Part shown: positions 1 to 6,051 of the stretch, one piece after another
How positions within the stretch are numbered: the first letter of the stretch is position 1
How the letters are laid out: each line of letters begins with the position of its first letter
NCBI GenBank assembly: GCA_003641405.1
Contig: QNAF01000059.1
Location: 1-11,217 of the forward strand
Source of the DNA: Candidatus Zixiibacteriota bacterium
GTDB lineage: Bacteria; Zixibacteria; MSB-5A5; GN15; FEB-12
Direction: 5' to 3'
DNA length: 11,217 nt
Position numbers and translations under genes: made by a program
Notes under the pieces: generated by a model
Databases searched by the model: none
Told to the model about the DNA's origin: nothing
The model's input: only the letters and a program-made list of their open reading frames with translations

Positions 1-266
1 ACTGTAAACCGTTGGCAGATAAATACGACTTCGCATCTATGAGAGAACGTGTAATGGTAGCCTCTGGGATAGAAAATTCTTCGCTGAGGACCGATGGCCC
101 ATATGTCTATCGGGACCTCGATGAATGCCTGGCACTCATGAATGGGTATGTGGAAGAAGTGTCAAGATTTAGAGTTGTAGCATACATGGGGCATCTTTGC
201 CCACCTAACAGGTGGGATGACAGTGGAATAACAAGACCCCACCCGTTGGGTGGGCTACTAAAGTAG
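1..266 (+). CDS. rtcB: Probable RtcB RNA-splicing ligase, C-terminal fragment (5' end outside window)
   Basis: The frame is open from the left edge (first full codon at base 3) to TAG at 264-266, so this is the 3' end of a longer gene and the in-frame TTG at 12 is not a real start. The stretch PYVYRDLDECLALMNGYVEE followed by a hydrophobic run ending in MGH resembles the C-terminal end of RtcB ligases, where an AYKDIDxV-type motif is followed by a short helix and a final hydrophobic strand. RtcB is a GTP- and Mn(II)-dependent ligase that joins 2',3'-cyclic phosphate and 5'-OH RNA ends in tRNA splicing and RNA repair. The catalytic residues lie upstream of the window and cannot be checked. The last ~22 codons (from 198, after the expected family end) are encoded by hairpin-rich repeat DNA and look like an accidental tail. 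The family call rests on the short motif only. Confidence 0.5.
   Translation, partial: CKPLADKYDFASMRERVMVASGIENSSLRTDGPYVYRDLDECLALMNGYVEEVSRFRVVAYMGHLCPPNRWDDSGITRPHPLGGLLK
200..254. repeat. Two adjacent perfect GC-rich hairpins (repeat island 1)
   Basis: Bases 200-216 read CCCACCT-AAC-AGGTGGG and 238-254 read CCCACCC-GTT-GGGTGGG: two 7-bp perfect stems with 3-nt loops, 21 bp apart. A third small palindrome, CTACT-AA-AGTAG (255-266), contains the stop codon of the upstream gene. The stems have no following T-run, so they are not classic intrinsic terminators, although they could still cause termination or stabilise the 3' end. They overlap the last codons of the preceding frame. Confidence 0.75.
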
Positions 267-285
267 GCATTTCCGAAAAATACAA

Positions 286-321
286 CTTCTTCAACAGGCC
301 CCAAGCTGTGGGGCACCAGCC
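286..321 (-). repeat. Dispersed repeat module A, copy 1 (inverted relative to 2431-2466)
   Basis: Read on the minus strand, this 36-bp stretch matches 2431-2466 at 32 of 36 positions; the first 23 bases (299-321) match exactly. It has a CCCCA/TGGGG stem (299-303 with 309-313) followed on the minus strand by TGTTGAAGAAG. Related TGTTGA-containing modules lie at 10718-10746 and 10885-10919. Confidence 0.85.
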
Positions 322-520
322 AAGCCGCTCGTCGTCAATTGGCCCTCCCGGCATACAACGCTGAGAATCTGGATTCTGCGATTTTCTCGTAACAATACAT
401 TACCACCGAAACAACTCATCGCGTTCTACGTACCATGAAGAGTGGATTTCGGGCGGCGCTCGCAATAGTCCGCCTGATTTGAACATGGAAGCAAACAACC
501 ACGTAGTGAAGGTGTAGATT

Positions 521-2296
521 ATGTTAAGAACAATCAAATTCATGGTGGCGGCCCTGACGCTTTTCGTGGCTGGTGTACCGCTGGCTGCCGAAACGCTTGT
601 CGAGATTGAACGCGTCCGACCTGGAGATCTGGAATCGGTCGGGTTTGAGCTGACAAAACCGGCAGAAGTGGAGATTGAGGCAGTTGGCCTTCCTCAGAGT
701 TCCAACGAACGCATGACGGTGTACGCCTGGATTCTCGATTCCGACACTCGTGAGCCCGTCTGGGTAATGAAAAGCCGCGGTTCAGACAGATACCGGTCCG
801 GTGTTCTCCGCAAAGTTGAGAAAGTTAAGGCGCTTGATGCCGGCAAGTACGAACTGTACCTGTATGCCGGTGAAGGTTATTACGGGAATATCAGTTTCTT
901 TGGTGAAAAAGGCGGTTCATGGAATCTATTTGGATTGTTCGACGGCAAGTATAATCGTGACTATGATGATGATGATGATTGCTGGTTTGATGACGATGAT
1001 TTCGAGGACCTTGTCAGGGACAGCTACGTACGGCTGTCCTCGGATGAGATATCCAAGAGTGACATCAAAGAGTTCGATGTCACCGGTGAGTTTGCAGGCG
1101 CGCTCGTAACGCATAACCAGCTTGGTGATGAGGAATACATACGTCAGGCGTTCCGTCTGGACAAGCAGATGTCACTCCGCATCTACTCGGTTTTTGAGTA
1201 TCCTCCAGAGAACCGCAATCCCGTGGACCTCGGCTGGATTATCAATTCGGGAACTCGTGAGAAGGTCTGGGAACTGGATCGCTGGAACACGGATGCAGCC
1301 GGTGGCGGTAAGAAGAACAGGATGTTCGATGACGAAGTTGAACTGGAGAAGGGGGACTACATACTCTATTTTGTGACGGATGACTCGCATTCATTCGAGT
1401 ATTTCAATGTCAGGCCTCCTTATGATCCCTGCAACTGGGGGATCACGATTCTTCCGGGCCAGGATTTCAGCCGCTCGGCCTTCAAACTGATGGACCTTCC
1501 CAAAAAAGAGAAACCGCTCGTAGATCTGACCAGAGTGCGGGACGATGACTATGTCGAACAGGCGTTTAAGTTAGACAAGGAAACGACGTTCAGGGTTTAC
1601 GCTATTGGGGAGTACTCGACCCGTGACCGCGAGTTTGCCGACTACGGATGGATTGAGGAAGCCGGCAGGGGAAAAGTCATTTGGGAAATGAAGAGAAGAA
1701 ACACAGAGTACGCCGGTGGTGGTGAGAAGAACCGAATGTTCGACGGCAGGGTCACTCTCCCGGCAGGCGAATACGTTGCCGTTTACGTTACGGATGGTTC
1801 CCATGCCTACCGCGACTGGAATGTGGCCGCTCCTTATGATCCTGCTGCCTGGGGAATGGCGATATTCCCTGGTCCCGATGGGGGAGCTTCGAATCTGAAA
1901 ATACTGTCAGAGAGGGACCTGAAGAAGGATTCAGACGTTCTTGTACAGATGACAAGGGTTCGTGACAGAGAACACCTTCGGGAACGATTCACTCTGGATA
2001 AAGACACCCGTGTGCACATTTACGCTATCGGCGAAGGCGAGCGCGGGCGGATGTTCGACTACGCCTGGATCGTCGATGATCGGACCGACCGAGCGGAATG
2101 GGAGATGACCTGGCGCAGTACCGATCATGCCGGCGGGGCGAAGAAAAACCGCGTGTACGATGATGAGATTCTGCTCGAAAAAGGCACCTATGTCGTGCAC
2201 TACGAGACGGATGGCTCCCACTCCTTCAGTGACTGGAATGCCAAGCGTCCGCGTGATCCTCATAACTACGGAATTACAATCACCAGGGTGCCGTAG
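521..2296 (+). CDS. Secreted protein with four tandem ~120-residue modules and an Asp-rich linker
   Basis: The 591-aa product starts at ATG 521 (GAAGG about 10 nt upstream is a possible ribosome site). It has a Sec-type signal peptide, with a basic N-terminus, a hydrophobic core to about residue 20 and likely cleavage near LAA-ET (residue 23). Module 1 (about 26-128) is the most divergent. Modules 2 (195-313), 3 (333-451) and 4 (473-591) are near-equal copies. Their shared features are an opening LV..TRVRD/D-Y-like segment, a FxLDK motif, Y/A-W-I, an AGGxxKNR motif followed by an acidic turn and EKG-Y, then TDxSHxxxxWN and PxDPxxWGI. This alternation of strand-like and turn segments suggests beta-sandwich domains, but I do not recognise a named family. 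Between modules 1 and 2 lies a very acidic segment (146-163, YNRDYDDDDDCWFDDDDF) encoded partly by five GAT triplets (965-979), which might bind Ca2+ or another cation. The 199 bases upstream (322-520) show no convincing promoter. The gene is flanked by a 36-bp inverted repeat. Confidence 0.85.
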   Translation: MLRTIKFMVAALTLFVAGVPLAAETLVEIERVRPGDLESVGFELTKPAEVEIEAVGLPQSSNERMTVYAWILDSDTREPVWVMKSRGSDRYRSGVLRKVEKVKALDAGKYELYLYAGEGYYGNISFFGEKGGSWNLFGLFDGKYNRDYDDDDDCWFDDDDFEDLVRDSYVRLSSDEISKSDIKEFDVTGEFAGALVTHNQLGDEEYIRQAFRLDKQMSLRIYSVFEYPPENRNPVDLGWIINSGTREKVWELDRWNTDAAGGGKKNRMFDDEVELEKGDYILYFVTDDSHSFEYFNVRPPYDPCNWGITILPGQDFSRSAFKLMDLPKKEKPLVDLTRVRDDDYVEQAFKLDKETTFRVYAIGEYSTRDREFADYGWIEEAGRGKVIWEMKRRNTEYAGGGEKNRMFDGRVTLPAGEYVAVYVTDGSHAYRDWNVAAPYDPAAWGMAIFPGPDGGASNLKILSERDLKKDSDVLVQMTRVRDREHLRERFTLDKDTRVHIYAIGEGERGRMFDYAWIVDDRTDRAEWEMTWRSTDHAGGAKKNRVYDDEILLEKGTYVVHYETDGSHSFSDWNAKRPRDPHNYGITITRVP

Positions 2297-2316
2297 GTTG
2301 AGCATATCATAGACTT

Positions 2317-2389
2317 GCAGCCCGGGGATCCCGACACTCTCTTTTCCGGGCTGCCTAAGGACAGGGACTGCCCCGAGGGGTAGCCCCTG
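2317..2389 (+). terminator. Two candidate 3' stem-loops after the modular secreted protein
   Basis: The first stem, GCAGCCCGG (2317-2325) with CCGGGCTGC (2346-2354), is 9 bp and perfect, with a 20-nt loop, starting 21 nt after the stop codon. The second (2362-2389) pairs CAGGG/CCCTG, CT/AG and CCCC/GGGG with one mismatch and one G-T wobble, and is followed by CTTCCATTTT, a weakly T-rich tail. The second is the better intrinsic terminator candidate; neither has a strong U-tract. Confidence 0.4.
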
Positions 2390-2430
2390 CTTCCATTTTG
2401 GCCTTGATGTTATGCAGGGCCAGTTGAGAA

Positions 2431-2585
2431 GGCTGGTGCCCCACAGCTTGGGGTTTGTTGAAAAACCTCTTCTATCCATTTGGGCGGCTGTGCTGCCAGG
2501 TGTCCCTGCCTGGCAGCCGCGAGAATCAGTAGGCAGCGTCAGGCAGAGACACCTGACGCCACTGTATGTGGACGGTTTCTCAACA
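2431..2585 (+). repeat. Composite repeat island 2: module A, twin hairpins, inverted TGTTGA ends
   Basis: The left part (2431-2466) is the second copy of the module found inverted at 286-321. TGTTGAAAAACC (2456-2467) and GGTTTCTCAACA (2574-2585) form inverted ends matching at 11 of 12 positions. Inside are two hairpins: 2492-2517 (9-bp stem GCTGCCAGG/CCTGGCAGC, loop TGTCCCTG) and 2536-2559 (8-bp stem GCGTCAGG/CCTGACGC, loop CAGAGACA). The loops are complementary at 7 of 8 positions, and the second hairpin resembles the first in inverted orientation. No coding gene is supported in 2297-2722; open frames there run through this repeat. Confidence 0.8.
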
Positions 2586-2628
2586 CACTCCAGGTTTGAA
2601 AGTGCCTTACCGTTCCGGAAAGCCCCTA

Positions 2629-2657
2629 TTGATCCCAACTCCATTTTGCAGTATTAT
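2629..2657 (+). promoter_or_regulatory. Sigma70-like promoter for the aldehyde dehydrogenase gene
   Basis: TTGATC (2629-2634) and TATTAT (2652-2657) are separated by exactly 17 bp, the optimal spacing. Transcription would start near 2664, giving a leader of about 60 nt before ATG 2723. No obvious repressor palindrome overlaps it. Confidence 0.5.
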
Positions 2658-2722
2658 AGACTGTTCTCGTCTTGGAAACGGGAAGACACTGACCCCGGAC
2701 CAACTTCAATGAAAGGACCGGC

Positions 2723-4165
2723 ATGGCTCTCGATATCAACGGTGTGATGAGCAAGGCGTTGCAAGCCAAAACCGCCTTTATGAAACTCAATCAGGAACAG
2801 ACGGACCGCATTGTTCAGGCAGCCTACGAGGCAGGGTTTGATAATCGAATCCGGCTGGCGAAACATGCCTGCGATGAAACAAGGTTGGGTGTCTGGAAGG
2901 ACAAAGTCATTAAGAATGTGCTCGCCACTCAGTTTGTTTACGATGACATCAAGAATCAGAGGACCGTAGGAATAGTAGCCGAGGACGCCCAGAACGAAAT
3001 AGTCGAAATAGCCCGTCCAATCGGACCTATCTTTGCCGTTACTCCTGTCACGAATCCGACCTCAACGGCCCTGTTCAAAGTGCTGATTTCACTGAAATCA
3101 AGGAATCCGATTATCATCCGCCCGCATGGAGCGGCAAAGAAGTGCACAATTGAGGCTGCGCGAGTGTGCTACGAAGCCGCTTTGCAAGAGGGTGCTCCGG
3201 AGAACTGTATTCAGTGGATATCACGATCGACTGAAGAGCAGACAATGGAGTTCATGAGACACAAGAAGACGGCTATGATCCTCGCTACCGGATCGGTCGG
3301 GCTGGTAAGGGCAGCCTATAGTTCAGGTAATCCGGCAATTGGTGTTGGCCCCGGGAATGTGCCTGTTTTCATAGGGAGGACCGCCGACGTACCGTTTGCA
3401 GTGGATCAAATCCTCATGTCCAAGACGTTCGACAATGGGACTGTCTGTGCCAGCGAGCAATCGCTCGTGGTCAGGGACTGTCATGTAGATGAGGTCATCC
3501 GGCTGTTCAAGGAGCGAAAAGCGCATTTCCTGTCCACAGATGAGATCAAGCGTCTTGAGTCGGTTGCTTATAACAAGACGATGAGTGTCATGAACGTCGA
3601 AGTAATCGGTCAGTCGGCGGTGACTATTGCTAAGATGGCTGGTATTGACGTTCCGGAAGACACCACACTTCTAATAGCTGAACTCGACGATATCGGCCAT
3701 GACTGTCCGCTCTCGATGGAGATACTGGCGCCCATTCTGGCATTCTACCGCGCCGACACATTTGAGGAGGCTATCACGCTCTGCCGCCGAATAAACTTGA
3801 ACGGTGGTCTGGGCCACACCGTGAGCATATTCTCCAACTGTGAAGACAAGATTGAGCACTTTGCTTCGGTGATGAATGCCGGCAGGATCTTAGTGAACAC
3901 GCCGGCTTCTCTCGGCGCCCTGGGTGGGACCTATAACGCCCTGTCGCCGTCCATGACTCTTGGCTGCGGAACGGGCGGAAAAAATATCACCACTGACAAT
4001 GTCTCTGCAAGACACCTGCTCAATATCCAACGAGTTGCCAGACGCAAGGTAAGCCGGCACATTGGACCGTCGGCGTTGGAACGCTTTTTCGACGAGTCTA
4101 TGGACGCCGCCTCTTTCCAGAACGAGAGTTACTGGGGATTCGGAGCAGGGGAGAGGGGTGAGTGA
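2723..4165 (+). CDS. CoA-acylating aldehyde dehydrogenase, stand-alone AdhE-N-terminal-like
   Basis: This family converts an aldehyde, NAD+ and CoA to acyl-CoA and NADH (acetaldehyde to acetyl-CoA in the best-known members), and runs in reverse during fermentation. The 480-aa product carries the hallmarks of the ALDH half of AdhE and of stand-alone enzymes of the EutE/Bld type: the cofactor-site segment near 100-113 (IGPIFAVTPVTNPT), IGVGPGNVPVF (206-216), catalytic Cys242 in DNGTVCASEQS, and a C-terminal TLGCGTGGKN segment followed by an HLLNIQRVARR helix. ATG 2723 is chosen because AAAGGA lies 5 nt upstream and the N-terminus matches the family. There is no iron-dependent alcohol dehydrogenase domain: the frame ends soon after the ALDH fold, with a short unmatched tail (about 445-480). 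The length is normal for a stand-alone enzyme, so this is not obviously a truncated AdhE. No microcompartment shell genes or alcohol dehydrogenase are adjacent, so the physiological aldehyde is unknown. Confidence 0.9.
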   Translation: MALDINGVMSKALQAKTAFMKLNQEQTDRIVQAAYEAGFDNRIRLAKHACDETRLGVWKDKVIKNVLATQFVYDDIKNQRTVGIVAEDAQNEIVEIARPIGPIFAVTPVTNPTSTALFKVLISLKSRNPIIIRPHGAAKKCTIEAARVCYEAALQEGAPENCIQWISRSTEEQTMEFMRHKKTAMILATGSVGLVRAAYSSGNPAIGVGPGNVPVFIGRTADVPFAVDQILMSKTFDNGTVCASEQSLVVRDCHVDEVIRLFKERKAHFLSTDEIKRLESVAYNKTMSVMNVEVIGQSAVTIAKMAGIDVPEDTTLLIAELDDIGHDCPLSMEILAPILAFYRADTFEEAITLCRRINLNGGLGHTVSIFSNCEDKIEHFASVMNAGRILVNTPASLGALGGTYNALSPSMTLGCGTGGKNITTDNVSARHLLNIQRVARRKVSRHIGPSALERFFDESMDAASFQNESYWGFGAGERGE

Positions 4166-4271
4166 GTTTCTAAAAGGGCTTGCACGAAGGGGAGCGGCGC
4201 GGCTATCTTCATAATATCAGTCAGGTAGATTGGATTGACGCCCTGGTCGAATTACAGTTGGAGGTAGATAC

Positions 4272-4886
4272 ATGCTACGCCGCATTCTTCCATTTCTGCT
4301 GCTTATCGTGCTCATATCAAGTTGCGGGCGTCCAAGGCAGGATGTTCTTTTTCCAGAGAGAGTGTTCCTGAATCAGTCGCTGAGAGCGTCTGCTGATGTG
4401 TACGCCTCTACCACGCTCAACGATTCGGTATTCACAATTCCTGGGATCAAGATGTCCGCCCAAGGGAATCCGAAACGTCCTTTGGTACAACTATGTCTGC
4501 ACAACGCCGGAAACACGACCGTGCTGGAACCGTTCAAGCGTAGCCACATCACGTCCCGGGATACAGATTACCATAGATGCGACATCTGCTTGTTCTTCGG
4601 TACAGATGATGGTCATTATGAGACTCAACCAGAGGGTCTAGATGAGCGGATTGCGTGGTACTTTGAATCAAACTTCTACGAGCCTCTTTCTCCTGCCGAG
4701 CGGACTTGCGAAAATCTGGATGTCTTGTCGATTGGGGAGGTCTACCATATTACATCGGGCAATTACTGGCTGCTATTCAGAGTGACCAACTGTGTATGGC
4801 AGGACACTCTTCCGCCAGTGTGGATAGGTGATTGTTGGACCGACACGCTCAGGTTTCGCGTCGTGGAGGACAGTTTGCATGAGTGA
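4272..4886 (+). CDS. Predicted lipoprotein of unknown function
   Basis: The 204-aa product begins at ATG 4272 with a good ribosome site (GGAGG at 4260-4264, 7 nt spacing). The N-terminus is MLRRILPFLLLIVLISSC: two arginines, a long hydrophobic core, then a lipobox ISSC with Cys18 as the likely lipidated residue, so the mature protein should be membrane-anchored on the periplasmic side or at the cell surface. The remainder is hydrophilic, with strand-like segments and several further cysteines (e.g. in HRCDICLFF, ERTCEN, TNCVW, GDCW) that could form disulfides outside the cytoplasm. I do not recognise a family. It lies 106 bp after the aldehyde dehydrogenase on the same strand; the gap holds only a weak promoter-like pair (TTGCAC 4180, TATCTT 4204), so cotranscription is possible but not shown. 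Confidence 0.8.
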   Translation: MLRRILPFLLLIVLISSCGRPRQDVLFPERVFLNQSLRASADVYASTTLNDSVFTIPGIKMSAQGNPKRPLVQLCLHNAGNTTVLEPFKRSHITSRDTDYHRCDICLFFGTDDGHYETQPEGLDERIAWYFESNFYEPLSPAERTCENLDVLSIGEVYHITSGNYWLLFRVTNCVWQDTLPPVWIGDCWTDTLRFRVVEDSLHE

Positions 4887-4918
4887 GTCCGGCGGGCCAC
4901 TAATAGGGTATAATCAGG

Positions 4919-4938
4919 GGCAGATGTGGACATCTGCC
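4919..4938. repeat. Perfect hairpin GGCAGATG-TGGA-CATCTGCC
   Basis: An 8-bp perfect stem with a 4-nt loop, 32 bp after the lipoprotein stop. The right half, TGGACATCTGCC, recurs exactly at 10684-10695 in the other large repeat island, where it again forms one arm of a hairpin. It is a shared repeat module and might act as a transcript 3' stem. Confidence 0.7.
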
Positions 4939-5150
4939 GCCCACTGTTACGGCACTTTCGGAGTGGTTGGTTCCGGCCAGTTAGCTGTCATGCTGAGCCT
5001 GTCGAAGCATGGTGCGCCGTTTGGCCGCTTCACCCTTCGAGAAGTACCTCCCCCAAACAAGTTTGAGGGTGTCACCCAGCCGTTTAGCTACTTCACCCTT
5101 CGACAAGCTCAGTGTGACAGATAAAGCGTCTGAGCCGCCCACTGTTACGG
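4936..5150. repeat. 17-bp exact direct repeat bracketing a repeat unit
   Basis: GCCGCCCACTGTTACGG occurs at 4936-4952 and again at 5134-5150, separated by 181 bp. The enclosed DNA contains the 22-bp inverted arms at 4986-5007 and 5098-5119. This could be a duplication made on insertion of the inner unit, or simply tandem copies of a mosaic repeat. Confidence 0.75.
4986..5119. repeat. REP/MITE-like unit with inverted TGTC...GAAG arms (module B)
   Basis: The left arm (4986-5007) and right arm (5098-5119, read inverted) match at 19 of 22 positions around a CTGAGC-TGTCGAAG core, a motif I have seen as a widespread palindromic intergenic repeat in many bacterial genomes. Inside, a 29-bp segment is directly repeated at 5016-5044 and 5079-5107 with 25 of 29 identities. 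The 55 bp at 4986-5040 recur in the same orientation at 10945-10999 with 51 of 55 identities. The region 4887-5273 has no supported gene. Confidence 0.85.
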
Positions 5151-5273
5151 GGATGTTGCCCTTCAGGTGGGTTTTCTCTATCCAGCGACTACCTTCTAAC
5201 TCCCTGCCAATACATCGCTTAACGCCGCGAGATCGTAGTCCTGAAGCATCCACATTTTTTCTTTCGAATCCCC

Positions 5274-5301
5274 TTGACAATTCGAGATATAGTCCGATAT
5301 T
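5274..5301 (+). promoter_or_regulatory. Promoter of the fur-feoAB operon
   Basis: TTGACA (5274-5279) is a consensus -35 box. GATATT (5296-5301) lies 16 bp downstream and matches 4 of 6 positions of the -10 consensus. The start of transcription would fall near 5308, about 35 nt before the fur ATG. The -10 box is the first half of the Fur-box-like palindrome. Confidence 0.65.
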
Positions 5302-5320
5302 GAAAACGAATTTCAATATC
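5296..5320. promoter_or_regulatory. Fur-box-like operator, perfect 10-bp inverted repeat
   Basis: GATATTGAAA (5296-5305) and TTTCAATATC (5311-5320) are exact reverse complements around ACGAA. The size, AT content and GAT...ATC ends resemble classic Fur boxes. It covers the -10 box and the predicted transcription start, so a bound repressor would block polymerase. It lies 21 bp before the fur start codon, which suggests autoregulation and iron control of the whole operon. Confidence 0.75.
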
Positions 5321-5341
5321 TTTATTACAGCGAATGTTTTG

Positions 5342-5788
5342 ATGAATGAGATAGAAGTATTCAAAGATCATCTGAGAGCCGCCGGACTCAAAGATACGGT
5401 ACAGCGTAAGGTGGTTCTGAATACATTCCTGAATACTGAGAAGCACGTTTCAGTCGACGATTTGTATCGCCTGGTAAACAGGGCCAAGCGTCATGTTGGG
5501 TACGCTACCGTGCACCGCACTATGAAGCTTATAGCCGAGTCGGGACTGGCCCGCGAAGTTATGTTCAATGACGGCGTGGTGCGTTTTGACCATTGCTATG
5601 GGCGTGAGCACAAGCATCATCATCATCTGGTTTGCACTCAGTGCAAGAAAGTAATTGAATTTTCCAGTCAGGCCCTGGACAGGGAAGAACAAAGGATACT
5701 TAGTAAGCATGGTTTTGAGTCCGTATCTCACCGGTACGAGATATTCGGTCTCTGCAGGGAGTGCCGTCAGAAGGCGAACCGAAAATGA
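5342..5788 (+). CDS. fur: Fur-family metalloregulator
   Basis: The 148-aa product is the usual Fur length. The N-terminal winged-helix domain (about 1-82) contains the recognition-helix region YATVHRTMKLIAESGL (54-69); the C-terminal dimerisation domain has a histidine run EHKHHHHLVC (89-98), a CxxC pair (C98, C101), His123 and a second CxxC pair (C138, C141), the structural-zinc pattern of the family. With Fe(II) bound it is expected to repress iron-uptake genes. ATG 5342 is preferred because it matches the family N-terminus and lies after the promoter and operator; the frame is open much further upstream, but that part is repeat DNA. No good Shine-Dalgarno sequence is visible. The gene opens the operon and overlaps feoA by 4 bp (ATGA, 5785-5788), so the two are probably translationally coupled. 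A PerR, Zur or other Fur subtype cannot be excluded by sequence alone, but the feoAB linkage favours an iron sensor. Confidence 0.9.
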   Translation: MNEIEVFKDHLRAAGLKDTVQRKVVLNTFLNTEKHVSVDDLYRLVNRAKRHVGYATVHRTMKLIAESGLAREVMFNDGVVRFDHCYGREHKHHHHLVCTQCKKVIEFSSQALDREEQRILSKHGFESVSHRYEIFGLCRECRQKANRK

Positions 5789-6051
5789 GAAAACGTTCCG
5801 TGCAAAGCACATCAGGCGAGACCACGTTGAGCAAGGCGCAACCGGGCATCACGTTTGAGATGATCGGGCTGGATGGCGGGGAGCGCATGAGTGAACGTAT
5901 CAGTTCCATGGGATTGAATAACCATGCCAGATTCCAAGTAATAGCCAATTCCGGTCACGGTCCGGTGGGGATTCGGGTCGGGTGGACTACACTGGGGATT
6001 GGGCGGGGGATGGCCGCCAAGATCAGGGTTAGGAAGATTGAAGCAGACTGA
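5785..6051 (+). CDS. feoA: Ferrous iron transport protein A, FeoA-domain
   Basis: FeoA is a small cytosolic SH3-like partner of the FeoB Fe(II) permease, thought to modulate its activity. The 88-aa product has an N-terminal extension of about 20 polar residues, then the FeoA fold: GITFEMIGLDGGERMSERIS (21-40), the characteristic SMGLNNHARFQV segment (41-52), a short loop, and a final strand ending AKIRVRKIEAD. The start ATG 5785 overlaps the fur stop by 4 bp; an in-frame GTG at 5761 inside fur would add eight residues and is less likely. It overlaps feoB by 14 bp. Confidence 0.9.
   Translation: MRKRSVQSTSGETTLSKAQPGITFEMIGLDGGERMSERISSMGLNNHARFQVIANSGHGPVGIRVGWTTLGIGRGMAAKIRVRKIEAD

Noticed and set aside
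1931..2644. Long open frame (237 codons) on the minus strand
   Set aside because: It overlaps the end of the modular secreted protein in antisense and then runs through repeat island 2; composition is not protein-like and no ribosome site is evident.
2412..2747. Plus-strand open frame ahead of the aldehyde dehydrogenase
   Set aside because: It is made mainly of repeat island 2 and crosses the promoter and start region of the real gene in another frame.
2723..4165. Interpretation of the aldehyde dehydrogenase as a broken AdhE
   Set aside because: The length is normal for stand-alone CoA-acylating aldehyde dehydrogenases, and no remnant of an alcohol dehydrogenase domain is seen in the downstream DNA in any frame.
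4180..4371. Short plus-strand frame between the aldehyde dehydrogenase and the lipoprotein
   Set aside because: It overlaps the lipoprotein signal-peptide region out of frame and has no ribosome site; the lipoprotein frame has both a ribosome site and a lipobox.
4909..4914. Exact TATAAT suggesting a promoter after the lipoprotein gene
   Set aside because: No -35-like hexamer lies 16-18 bp upstream and no gene follows until fur, which has a better promoter at 5274-5301.
4900..5180. Possible CRISPR array or integron attC sites in the repeat islands
   Set aside because: There are no regularly spaced identical repeats with unique spacers, no cas or integrase genes, and no attC-type RYYYAAC core paired with GTTRRRY; the repeats are inverted and mosaic.
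5009..5341. Upstream in-frame extension of fur that would add 111 residues
   Set aside because: It is encoded by repeat DNA, crosses the -35, -10 and operator, and has no match to the Fur N-terminus; ATG 5342 fits the family.
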